The notes beneath the pieces are model-generated. The model had not been told where the DNA came from. It was given only the letters and a program-made list of their open reading frames with translations, and did no database searches. The translations under genes and the position numbers were made by a program. Shown here in pieces: positions 7,142 to 13,022 of a stretch of DNA of 31,458 nt. The first letter of the stretch is position 1. Each line of letters begins with the position of its first letter. Source of the stretch: a virus; IMG/VR virus record IMGVR_UViG_3300034061_001534, positions 1-31,458 of that record. One strand, 5' to 3'.

Positions 7142-7330
7142 TCAGTATTCGTCCCTTTCCATATCCGCGTCTTCTTCGCGTGTGCATTCGTAACAAAGAC
7201 CTATTTCGTCTTCGAATAGTTCCTGCACGTCGCTGTCGTCCCAGTCACGATATTTTCTGTTTGTTCTTTTGATTTCTGAAATGCGTTCTTCAATTTGGTC
7301 TGAATCGCAATAACGGCAATAGTCGCTCAT
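7142..7330 (-). CDS. Small four-cysteine (zinc-ribbon-like) protein
   Basis: 62 aa with two CxxC pairs, C5/C8 and C46/C49, separated by a charged helical segment. The layout suits one structural zinc ion. The C-terminus is strongly acidic (EEDADMERDEY). Such acidic zinc-ribbon proteins often touch host polymerases or other nucleic-acid enzymes, but nothing here identifies the target. It is in the leftward early operon just after the DnaA-like gene. Confidence 0.65.
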   Translation of the reverse strand: MSDYCRYCDSDQIEERISEIKRTNRKYRDWDDSDVQELFEDEIGLCYECTREEDADMERDEY

Positions 7331-7348
7331 CTTTTTTGATTTTAAGGT

Positions 7349-7882
7349 TTATTTGATTTTAGATTTCTTTTTAAGTGCTAACTCTTTCTTGTATTCGATA
7401 TGCTCGACAAACTTACTAAAAAATATCATAGGTTTAGCATAACCAATCTCATTTAGTAAGTAACAGATTCTTTCAACGTTGTATCTGTATTGTCTGTCCC
7501 ACTCAACCTGTGCACTTGCTTGGTTGATACCGTGCAGGATTGTAGCGTGGTCTTTCTTGTATCGGTCGCCTACGTTCTTCAACGAAAGCAAATAGCAAGG
7601 ACGAACTAAAAAGAAAATGATTTGTCGTGCGGTTACTATCTCGCGCTTTCTTGTTGGCGAATACAACGCTTGTGAAGGAACTCCAAGAACTGAACACGTC
7701 ACGTCTTCGAGTGCGCTCCAGAACATATCTCTTTCGTTCTCCATTTCCTGTTGTTGTTTAATTTGATCCGCAGTTAATCTTTCGTACTTTGGGATAATCA
7801 TCGTCCAAAGCAATTCGAATCTTTCCATATGTCGCAAGGGAATCATCTCTGCAACCTCTTGTCTTATCTGTTCGTTAGTCAT
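7349..7882 (-). CDS. DnaA domain IV-like DNA-binding protein
   Basis: 177 aa. Residues about 55-135 match the C-terminal DNA-binding domain of DnaA: a basic TRKREIVTARQ helix (77-87) and the signature-like DHATILHGINQ (111-121; DnaA proteins carry DHSTV-type motifs here). There is no AAA+ ATPase domain, so it can bind DnaA-box-like sites but not oligomerise with ATP as full DnaA does. A role in marking the phage replication origin or competing with host DnaA is likely. The C-terminus is Lys-rich. It overlaps the upstream small gene by 8 nt. Confidence 0.75.
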   Translation of the reverse strand: MTNEQIRQEVAEMIPLRHMERFELLWTMIIPKYERLTADQIKQQQEMENERDMFWSALEDVTCSVLGVPSQALYSPTRKREIVTARQIIFFLVRPCYLLSLKNVGDRYKKDHATILHGINQASAQVEWDRQYRYNVERICYLLNEIGYAKPMIFFSKFVEHIEYKKELALKKKSKIK

Positions 7883-8114
7883 TTTCTTCGTTTATTAAGA
7901 TTGTTGGTGTAAAGGTTGAAAAAACTTCTTCGCGTGACAAACCTGTGTGCAGACAAATGTTGTTGAAGTCTTTGATTCGCATACGCTCTGGATGTGCGAC
8001 GTAAAGTCGTGCGGTTGGGTCGCTGATTCGAAGAATGTTTTTGAAGTTGTGCATCGTTTTAAATTGACTTTTGACAAGTCGTCCGAATGGGGTTGAATAG
8101 ATTTGTTTGTTCAT
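7875..8114 (-). CDS. Small putative DNA-binding protein, 79 aa
   Basis: The C-terminal half (MRIKDFNNICLHTGLSREEVF) resembles a helix-turn-helix in which a small helix, a TG turn and a second helix follow each other, as in XRE-type regulators. The N-terminal half is basic. It lies just upstream of the DnaA-like gene with an 8-nt overlap and shares 4 nt with the gene before it. It may be a regulator or a partner of the replication protein; support is weak. Confidence 0.55.
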   Translation of the reverse strand: MNKQIYSTPFGRLVKSQFKTMHNFKNILRISDPTARLYVAHPERMRIKDFNNICLHTGLSREEVFSTFTPTILINEEND

Positions 8115-8404
8115 CGTTTTAATAGTGGTTTAATCAACTGCTCTTTCTTCTTATTGGTAGCGTGGTTTGTTCCGCGTAGTTCTGGATTGTGTTCCTTAAC
8201 CAATCGCGCTATGCGTGTGATATTGTCCGCGCTTACATATTTTCCACTTTCGTACATAGCGAAGAAATTGCTTGTTATGTCTTTGCGTTCTTCGAACTGT
8301 TGTTCCCAAACTTTTACACAAAGTGCTTTGTTGTTATTACGAAGCGTCTTGTATTTTTTGAGTAGATTCTCAACGCGCTTTTCAAGTGATATTAATTTTT
8401 TCAT
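8111..8404 (-). CDS. Hypothetical protein, possibly HTH-containing, 97 aa
   Basis: A basic protein with a helical N-terminus (KRVENLLKKYKTLRNNNKALC) and a second part with the motif YVSADNITRIARLVKEHNPELRG, which could be a recognition-helix region. The C-terminus is a Lys-rich tail. A family with an LCVKVWEQ segment is common in Bacteroidota phages but has no assigned function that I know. It is the first gene after the hairpin at 8427-8473, so it may head its own transcript. Confidence 0.6.
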   Translation of the reverse strand: MKKLISLEKRVENLLKKYKTLRNNNKALCVKVWEQQFEERKDITSNFFAMYESGKYVSADNITRIARLVKEHNPELRGTNHATNKKKEQLIKPLLKR

Positions 8405-8426
8405 TGTATGGTTTATTATTCATTAA

Positions 8427-8473
8427 GTGTAATAAAAGGGCATTATGTCTGAGATAACACCCTTTTATAACAC
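8427..8473 (-). terminator. Long hairpin between SSB-like gene and next gene
   Basis: Arms 8427-8440 and 8460-8473 are inverted repeats of 14 bases with one mismatch, enclosing a 19-base loop that has its own TTAT/ATAA pairing. The stem includes the run CCCTTTT, but no long U tract follows on either strand. It sits right after the SSB-like gene's stop on the transcribed strand, so it probably terminates or attenuates that transcript, or protects its 3' end. Confidence 0.6.
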
Positions 8474-8482
8474 ATTATTCAT

Positions 8483-9271
8483 TTAGAATGGAAGGTCGTC
8501 TTCGTTCTCTGTTGGCTTAACTAAACCGCTTTGCTCCAACATTGCCTTAGCCTTATTCATTTGATCCGCAGAACGCTCTAAACGTTTGCTAAACTCAGCC
8601 GATGAACTTACTTTGTTTTGAAGCCACTCTGGAAGCATCTTGAAACGCAAGTCAAAGTCTTCGCTGTCGTAGTCTAAAAGAAACGCTGCGTTAACCTGTG
8701 GTGGACAGGTCATTCCTTTCGCAAGTGGTGACGCTCCTTTCAAGTCTGCATAAGTGCGTCCTGTGTTCGCTGTGCGGTGCATTACGCTCACCATTGCTTC
8801 CTTGCCTAACAAAGTACCGATGTCGAATTTGTTCGCTTCTGCGTCCGACATTGCCTTACCTAACCAAGATTGAACAAAGGCGCGTAAGCCACTCTTTTCG
8901 TGCATTGAAAGAGTGAAGTCGCGTCCAATTGAGAATGGTTGTTCACCTTTACCGAAGTCCGCTGTTTCAAGTGGTAGTTCAAAGACCAGGCGAACTTTGT
9001 TCACTAACTTTTCTTCGCCTTGATAAGTGTCGACGATTGTTCCAATGTGAATGATTTGGTAGCAACGCGCTACGTGTGTTCCTGCAGGGACTGTTTGACC
9101 TCCGCTGTTGTTGTTGTTGTTTTGGGCAATGATGCTCATGTTGTTGTTGTTTATTTGTTGTTGATTTATATATATTTCTAATTTGTTTGCGAGTTTCGCT
9201 TCTTCATTTTGCCAGAACCATTCGTTCGCTGACATCTGCTCTTCCTCGCTTATTCGCTTGTAATAACCCAT
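8483..9271 (-). CDS. Phage ssDNA-binding protein (SSB-like) with extra N-terminal segment
   Basis: 262 aa. From residue 45 it is a 218-aa phage SSB-type protein: an Asn-rich start (MSIIAQNNNNN), a VPAGTHVARCYQIIHIGT strand region, LSMHEKSGLR and a GKEAMVSVMH block, ending in the acidic tail ENEDDLPF. A DDLPF-type tail is the classical SSB peptide that recruits other replication proteins. Residues 1-44 read like a separate small protein fused in frame. Two starts are possible: 9271, directly after the upstream gene's TAA, or 9139, which has an A/C-rich leader typical of Bacteroidota. Both may be used. Confidence 0.7.
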   Translation of the reverse strand: MGYYKRISEEEQMSANEWFWQNEEAKLANKLEIYINQQQINNNNMSIIAQNNNNNSGGQTVPAGTHVARCYQIIHIGTIVDTYQGEEKLVNKVRLVFELPLETADFGKGEQPFSIGRDFTLSMHEKSGLRAFVQSWLGKAMSDAEANKFDIGTLLGKEAMVSVMHRTANTGRTYADLKGASPLAKGMTCPPQVNAAFLLDYDSEDFDLRFKMLPEWLQNKVSSSAEFSKRLERSADQMNKAKAMLEQSGLVKPTENEDDLPF

Positions 9272-9553
9272 TTAAATATGGTCTTGGAAGATTCTATAAT
9301 CGAACTCAAAAGTAATTCCGTCTTTCTTTAAGCGGACGTAGTGAATGTCGAATAGCGGTTCGTCTTTGCGGAAGAAGCGACCAAGAACATCGAACTCAAA
9401 GACGTTTCCTTTTTCATCCGTGAACTGGCGTCCTTCGTTTTCGTGAAACCAACCGTTCTCCTGTTCAAAGTTCTGTGCGATTACTTTGATTTCTTGGTTC
9501 AGACGCTCGATGTCGTCCATACTAAAGTGATAAGTGATTTTTGGATTGTACAT
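9272..9553 (-). CDS. Hypothetical protein, 93 aa
   Basis: A soluble protein, acidic and aromatic, with a helical N-terminal half and a beta-rich C-terminal half (VFEFDVLGRFF, ITFEFDYRIF). No catalytic motif is recognisable. The stop is immediately adjacent to the ATG of the SSB-like gene (TAAATG), so the two are translationally coupled and this gene probably takes part in the same early or replication programme. Confidence 0.6.
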   Translation of the reverse strand: MYNPKITYHFSMDDIERLNQEIKVIAQNFEQENGWFHENEGRQFTDEKGNVFEFDVLGRFFRKDEPLFDIHYVRLKKDGITFEFDYRIFQDHI

Positions 9554-9564
9554 TGATTTGATTT

Positions 9565-9700
9565 TTAGTGATTACAAATGTATTCAATTAATTGATCGTT
9601 CCAACGCGCTTCTGAAAGTTTTTGACATTTTTCAATGTTCGCGCTTATCTCGTTGTGCGTTAGGTTGTACGCTGACGCGCTCGAAGAAACACAAACAAAG
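9565..9700 (-). other. Possible coding remnant without a clear start
   Basis: This stretch, in the frame that ends at 9565, encodes a plausible protein tail (AYNLTHNEISANIEKCQKLSEARW, split for display as AYNLTHNEISANIEK then CQKLSEARW) with codon use like its neighbours. No ATG, GTG or TTG lies in frame between the upstream stop at 9701 and this segment; the nearest in-frame Met lies inside the 9701-9946 gene. It may be a truncated gene, or a gene whose start was lost by a base error. Confidence 0.35.
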
Positions 9701-9946
9701 TTAGATTTCTTTTGGTGGGGTTGGTAGTTCTTTGAAAGGCGTTGTGATAAATTTGTTGAGTACTCGCTCAAGGTCGTTAATTCGCGCTTCAATATAGGCA
9801 TCCCTACCCAGTGCTCCAGTTCTCTGACTACCGTAGTAATTTTGGGCGATAATGATTGCGTCTTGAATTTCTTGAATGTCTTCTGCAAAAAGCATAGGAG
9901 ATTTGTACGAGTAAACTGATTTGCAATAATTGTTTTCATTGTTCAT
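9701..9946 (-). CDS. Hypothetical protein, 81 aa
   Basis: Begins MNNENNYCKSVYSYK. It has a helical core (EDIQEIQDAIIIAQNYYG, then DAYIEARINDLERVLNKF) and a Pro-rich end (PTPPKEI). Base usage in this frame is coding-like, whereas the overlapping long frame ending at 9565 is not in its first part, so I choose this one. It is transcribed in the leftward operon. No known family or motif. Confidence 0.6.
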   Translation of the reverse strand: MNNENNYCKSVYSYKSPMLFAEDIQEIQDAIIIAQNYYGSQRTGALGRDAYIEARINDLERVLNKFITTPFKELPTPPKEI

Positions 9947-9960
9947 TTGATTTGTGGGTT

Positions 9961-10131
9961 TTAGATTTCTTTTGATAAAATTACTTCTTCGCGTGGAATG
10001 GCTGACTTGATTTTGTCGTAAGCGCGCACCGCTTCGTCGTAGTCGTTGTACGACATATGAAATTCTCCGTTGACTACAATCTTGTAGTACATATCGGTTA
10101 GCGTTGTTTTTTGAATTAGTTCTACTTTCAT
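9961..10131 (-). CDS. Small hypothetical protein, 56 aa
   Basis: Begins MKVELIQKTTLTDMYYKI and continues with a strand-helix pattern (VNGEFHMSYNDYDEAVRAYDKIK), suggesting a tiny alpha/beta fold. Similar short proteins with a K-kinked beta start and a DYDxAxxxYxKI helix are frequent in Bacteroidota phages. Its start overlaps the stop of the gene upstream (ATGA type), which supports translation. Function unknown. Confidence 0.65.
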   Translation of the reverse strand: MKVELIQKTTLTDMYYKIVVNGEFHMSYNDYDEAVRAYDKIKSAIPREEVILSKEI

Positions 10132-10241
10132 TTTGTTGTGTGATTTGGTTGTTGTTCTAGTTGTCTTGTTGATTCGTCAATCGTTCCTGCGATTAACATT
10201 CCTGCGAATAGCATCGCAATAAAGAGTAGTGTTTTTTTCAT
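10128..10241 (-). CDS. Small secreted or membrane-anchored protein, 37 aa
   Basis: Starts MKKTLLFIAMLFAGMLIAG, a near-perfect short signal or membrane anchor, followed by a polar tail (TIDESTRQLEQQ). The stop shares bases with the start of the next gene. It may act at the host envelope early in infection, for example in superinfection exclusion. This is inferred from topology only. Confidence 0.6.
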   Translation of the reverse strand: MKKTLLFIAMLFAGMLIAGTIDESTRQLEQQPNHTTK

Positions 10242-10298
10242 TTGATTATTTGGTTTTAGTTAATGCGCGTTGGTCAGCCGCGCCCCTGGGAAGATATT

Positions 10299-10487
10299 TT
10301 AGATTAATCCTAATTTGCATTTTGCTAAATAACGTATTGCATCAACATTGATATCTCTATCGAATCGACTATTGATTACATATTGATTCAAATAGTCGTT
10401 AACGATTTTAAAATCTTGACCTTTTTGTAAAAGTTCAACTGCAACGTTTGTAAGGATTTCTTTTTGTTGTTCGATTGTTGTTTTCAT
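10299..10487 (-). CDS. First gene of the leftward operon, 62-aa hypothetical protein
   Basis: A helical, moderately basic protein (MKTTIEQQKEILTNVAVELLQ...) ending in IRYLAKCKLGLI. No motif is recognised. It is the first leftward gene, 36 nt downstream of a Bacteroidota-type -7 element at 10523-10530, so it should be expressed very early and could be a host-takeover factor. That role is inferred only from its position. Confidence 0.6.
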   Translation of the reverse strand: MKTTIEQQKEILTNVAVELLQKGQDFKIVNDYLNQYVINSRFDRDINVDAIRYLAKCKLGLI

Positions 10488-10522
10488 TTTGTTTATCTTT
10501 GGTGTTGTTGTTAATTGTTTGA

Positions 10523-10552
10523 CAAATATATGCTAAACTTTTTAATACACAA
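10523..10552 (-). promoter_or_regulatory. Leftward early promoter, Bacteroidota type
   Basis: On the minus strand TATATTTG (complement of 10523-10530) matches the TAnnTTTG -7 consensus of Bacteroidota promoters, and TTG (complement of 10550-10552) sits 19 nt upstream as a -33 element. The ATG of the first leftward gene follows 36 nt after the -7 box. The same region holds TTGACA on the plus strand (10519-10524), with TAATAC 18 nt further, which may serve the rightward block, but this second site is weak. Confidence 0.55.
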
Positions 10553-10605
10553 TGAAAAAAAACAATCTTTTTTTCTTAAAAATACTTAACTAATTGATAA
10601 CCAAT

Positions 10606-11004
10606 ATGAAAACTTTTAAGAAAACATATAAAAAAAGTGCTACAAAGCGTAAAATTGCACCCGAAAGCGAAGCGAATCAACAAGAAATAGTTGTGAAATA
10701 CCTTCGTTTAGCATATCCCGACGCGCTTTATTGCGCTTCAGCAGGTGGAATGAGGACGAGTTACTTGCAAGCAATCAAAATGAAGCGCACAGGTTACGTC
10801 AAAGGGTTTCCCGACTTATTCATTTACGAGCCACGCGGTGAGTTTCACGGTCTTGCTATTGAAATGAAGAAAGAAAAAGGTGGTACTGCATCGCCAGAGC
10901 AGAAGCGTTGGCAGGAGCAATTGAGAAACAGAGGGTATTGTTCTTATATTTGTAAGGGAAACGAGGAAGCAATCAAAGTAATAGATGAATACTTTTCGAT
11001 ATGA
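10606..11004 (+). CDS. VRR-NUC domain nuclease
   Basis: 132 aa from the ATG at 10606; a TTG at 10594 is also in frame but less likely. The VRR-NUC (PD-(D/E)XK-type) core is visible: GFPDLFI (67-73, Asp70), then the AIEMKKE strand (84-90) with Glu86 and Lys88, and SPEQKRWQEQL (96-106). The fold cuts structured or branched DNA. In phages such stand-alone VRR-NUCs may act in recombination, repair or host DNA breakdown. It is the first rightward gene, and its stop overlaps the next start by 4 nt. Confidence 0.88.
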   Translation: MKTFKKTYKKSATKRKIAPESEANQQEIVVKYLRLAYPDALYCASAGGMRTSYLQAIKMKRTGYVKGFPDLFIYEPRGEFHGLAIEMKKEKGGTASPEQKRWQEQLRNRGYCSYICKGNEEAIKVIDEYFSI

Positions 11005-11171
11005 CACCAAAAGAAAAAGCAGTTGAATTGTTTAATAAATTTGGACGTGATGCTTCAAACAAAGTAGATGGCATGTTAAAAAACATGTCTTTTACCTTTG
11101 GGTTTATAGGTTATTCAAGCTATGTATATTGGAAAGAAGTTAAACAAGAAATAGAACAACTTGACACTTGA
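11001..11171 (+). CDS. Small hypothetical protein, 56 aa
   Basis: Begins MTPKEKAVELFNKFG and ends KQEIEQLDT. The opening MTPKEKAxELxxKF and a WKEVKQEIE segment recur in many short Bacteroidota phage proteins with no assigned role. A central hydrophobic/aromatic stretch (FTFGFIGYSSYVYW) may be a short amphipathic or membrane-touching helix. Coupled by overlaps to the nuclease before it and to the sigma-like gene after it. Confidence 0.7.
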   Translation: MTPKEKAVELFNKFGRDASNKVDGMLKNMSFTFGFIGYSSYVYWKEVKQEIEQLDT

Positions 11172-11664
11172 CCACTACATAGAAGGAAGGTACAAACACT
11201 TCAAAGAGTTAGCGTACAATATCGCTCGTAAGGAACCATTTTACGAGGACTTGTTGCACGACTCTTTACTTTCTATGTTTGGCTCAAAGCATATCGAGAA
11301 CTTAATTGACACAGGCGACTTTGAATTTTATCTTATTCGTGTAATGTATTTGTCCGTTAACAGTCCAACCTCACCTTTTTATAAACAAACGATAGCGTGG
11401 AACAGAAACCGACGCGACTTCAAAGAGTACGCACACGAAATCGACAAGACTTGGCTAGGCGCAAGAATGACCAACGAGCAACTGGATATTCTAATTAGTC
11501 GTCTAAGCGAATTTGAAAGGCTTATATTTCAAGAATATATTTTCGAAGGCTTTACCTACCGAGAACTTTCCAAACAAACAGGAATACCAATGCCATTCCT
11601 TTACCGCACCATAGATAATATCAAACAAAAAATAAGAGCAAATGTTATTCGCAAAGTCAAATGA
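11161..11664 (+). CDS. Sigma-70-like transcription factor (regions 2 and 4)
   Basis: 167 aa, read from TTG at 11161, because no ATG occurs before residue 40; the start lies in an 11-nt overlap with the previous gene. The N-terminal half (about 10-40) looks like sigma region 2 helices. The C-terminal part carries a helix-turn-helix (132-157: TYRELSKQTGIPMPFLYRTIDNIK) typical of region 4, with its recognition helix after TGIP. It may redirect host RNA polymerase to phage middle or late promoters, or be a regulator that uses only the HTH. It follows the nuclease in the first rightward operon. Confidence 0.6.
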   Translation: MTLDHYIEGRYKHFKELAYNIARKEPFYEDLLHDSLLSMFGSKHIENLIDTGDFEFYLIRVMYLSVNSPTSPFYKQTIAWNRNRRDFKEYAHEIDKTWLGARMTNEQLDILISRLSEFERLIFQEYIFEGFTYRELSKQTGIPMPFLYRTIDNIKQKIRANVIRKVK

Positions 11665-12082
11665 GTACAAACGCAGGTTAGAAATCTGTCGCACCTGTAA
11701 ATTCTTCGAATCTGCAACGCAGTCTTGTGGACCATTGATCGTGGGCGACGAAGTAGAAACCGAAGTCTTATTCCGTCGCAAGTCAATCAAACTTTGTGGC
11801 TGTGTAATGCCGATAAAAGCAAAGTTAGCGTTCGCTTCTTGTCCAGCGTCTAAATGGGACGGTGTTCTTTCAATGGAAGAACAAATCGAGTTCAAACGAT
11901 TCTTGCTCGATATGAAAGCGCAAGGACGTTTAGAGCAGAAAGATATGCTTCGCTTCTATTCATTCAAAGACAAGGCTACAGGAGCATTCAACGAGCGTTC
12001 TACGTGTCCGCCCTGCGTGAAGAAAGACATTAATACGTTTCTTGAATCAATGAAGGACGTAAATGTAGATTTCAACAATTAA
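11642..12082 (+). CDS. Cys-rich zinc-binding protein
   Basis: 146 aa. Cysteines come in groups: C16/C19 (CRTC), C29, C52/C54 (CGC), C67, and a STCPPC group near residue 123, enough for two or more zinc sites. The region after CGC (MPIKAKLAFASCPASKW) is a pattern I recall from uncharacterised Bacteroidota phage proteins next to sigma-like genes. The rest is charged helix. It overlaps the sigma-like gene by 23 nt, so the two may work together in transcription control. A strong terminator follows 72 nt after its stop. Confidence 0.6.
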   Translation: MLFAKSNEYKRRLEICRTCKFFESATQSCGPLIVGDEVETEVLFRRKSIKLCGCVMPIKAKLAFASCPASKWDGVLSMEEQIEFKRFLLDMKAQGRLEQKDMLRFYSFKDKATGAFNERSTCPPCVKKDINTFLESMKDVNVDFNN

Positions 12083-12153
12083 AAATTGAAAACTATTTTA
12101 TAGCTTCAATAAATTTCACTTTATATTCGTGAAGTCAAATGGTATAAAGTATT

Positions 12154-12207
12154 AACCCTCTTTTGTTTCCGTTTGACGACAAGAAACAATTGGGGGTTAT
12201 TTTTTTT
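12154..12207 (+). terminator. Strong intrinsic terminator after the first rightward operon
   Basis: Inverted repeat arms 12154-12169 and 12183-12198 (16 bases, three mismatches; the outer AACCC/GGGTT and the inner TTGTTTC/GAAACAA pair perfectly) are followed by eight T at 12200-12207. This is a textbook rho-independent terminator separating the nuclease/sigma-like operon from the ParB-like and late genes. Confidence 0.85.
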
Positions 12208-12249
12208 GAATAAGAGTAATGAATACACGCGTAATCTGAATAAGAGTAA
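12207..12249. repeat. Two 13-bp direct repeats 30 bp apart
   Basis: The sequence TGAATAAGAGTAA occurs at 12207-12219 and again at 12237-12249. The 30-bp pitch is about three helical turns, so both copies face the same side of the DNA, as expected for a cooperative binding site (operator or iteron). Confidence 0.7.
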
Positions 12250-12512
12250 AAAAGACCTTCGTAAGTCACAGCGAAGTAACCAATGACTACACTTGCAATA
12301 CATCAATGCTTGGAACGAGCAACTGCCCTTTTAAGGGCGAGAGTAATCTTTTTCTTGTTAGAGCGCAGCTTTTTCTTTTATTCTTTCTTTTATAGTGCTT
12401 ACACGTTTTTCTTTCTTTTTTTCTTTTCTTTGCACATTTAAGACAGTCAATAAGTTTAGTGACACAAAAGCAACAACTGAAGTAAATTAGCACAATAATA
12501 TATTTAACTTAT

Positions 12513-13022
12513 ATGAAGACACAAACTGTCAAGATTAACGAAGTAAAGTCAAACCCTAATAACCCTCGTATTATTAAGGACGATAAATTCAAAAAGTTAG
12601 TCGCTTCAATCAAAGAACTTCCACAGATGCTCGAACTACGTCCAATAGTCGTAAATGAAGATATGGTTGTACTGGGTGGTAACATGAGGTTGAAGGCTTG
12701 CAAAGAAGCAGGACTAAAAGAAATACCAATTATCAAAGCATCTGAATTGAATGAAGAACAACAACGCGCCTTTATTATTAAAGACAATGTTGGTTTTGGT
12801 GAATGGGATTGGGACGCGTTAGCTAACGAATGGGACGCAGAACAATTAGCTGAATGGGGTTTAGACGTTCCTAACTTTGACGCTGGAGAATTAGACGATT
12901 TAAGCGAACAAATACAACCTACATTTAGAATCGAAGTTCTTTGCAAAGATGAAGAACATCAAGAAAAAACATATAATAAACTAATAGCCGACGGACACGA
13001 ATGCAAACTTTTGACATTGTAA
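12513..13022 (+). CDS. ParB-like (ParB/Srx fold) nuclease-domain protein
   Basis: 169 aa. The ParB N-terminal domain is clear: NPNNPR (14-19), LRPIVV (42-47) and the box GGNMR (55-59), which replaces the usual GGHRR-type motif. A second part contains FIIKDNVGFGEWDWD and WGLDVP, then an acidic linker and the C-terminal ECKLLTL. This is the phage ParB form that normally goes with DNA-modification genes rather than with ParA partitioning, and no ParA is present. It overlaps the ABC-GNAT gene by 22 nt, so the two are co-translated and likely functionally linked. It could bind DNA, or hydrolyse a nucleotide as ParB/Srx relatives do. Confidence 0.82.
   Translation: MKTQTVKINEVKSNPNNPRIIKDDKFKKLVASIKELPQMLELRPIVVNEDMVVLGGNMRLKACKEAGLKEIPIIKASELNEEQQRAFIIKDNVGFGEWDWDALANEWDAEQLAEWGLDVPNFDAGELDDLSEQIQPTFRIEVLCKDEEHQEKTYNKLIADGHECKLLTL

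Larger units (their letters stand above)
12083..12512 (+). other. 430-bp non-coding region with terminator, repeats and pyrimidine tract
   Basis: The only gene-free stretch over 300 bases. In order it contains a terminator (12154-12207), two 13-bp direct repeats (12207-12249), a small inverted repeat CTTCG/CGAAG (12257-12261, 12272-12276), an inverted repeat GCCCTT/AAGGGC (12325-12338), and a strongly pyrimidine-rich plus strand (about 12369-12431). A promoter for the ParB-like gene is expected before 12513; TATATTTA, close to the Bacteroidota -7 box, lies just upstream of that start. It could hold an origin, an untranslated RNA or operator sites. I could not choose among these. Confidence 0.6.

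Noticed and set aside
10594-10605. TTG start for the VRR-NUC gene
   Set aside because: The ATG at 10606 is only four codons downstream and begins the family-like part.
12320-12345. tRNA or tmRNA-like element in the non-coding gap
   Set aside because: The short stems do not combine into a cloverleaf, and no CCA or T-arm-like sequence is present.
12287-12493. Minus-strand frame of 68 codons in the non-coding gap
   Set aside because: Its Lys/Arg-rich repetitive product is explained by the pyrimidine tract on the plus strand; no motif and no plausible leader.
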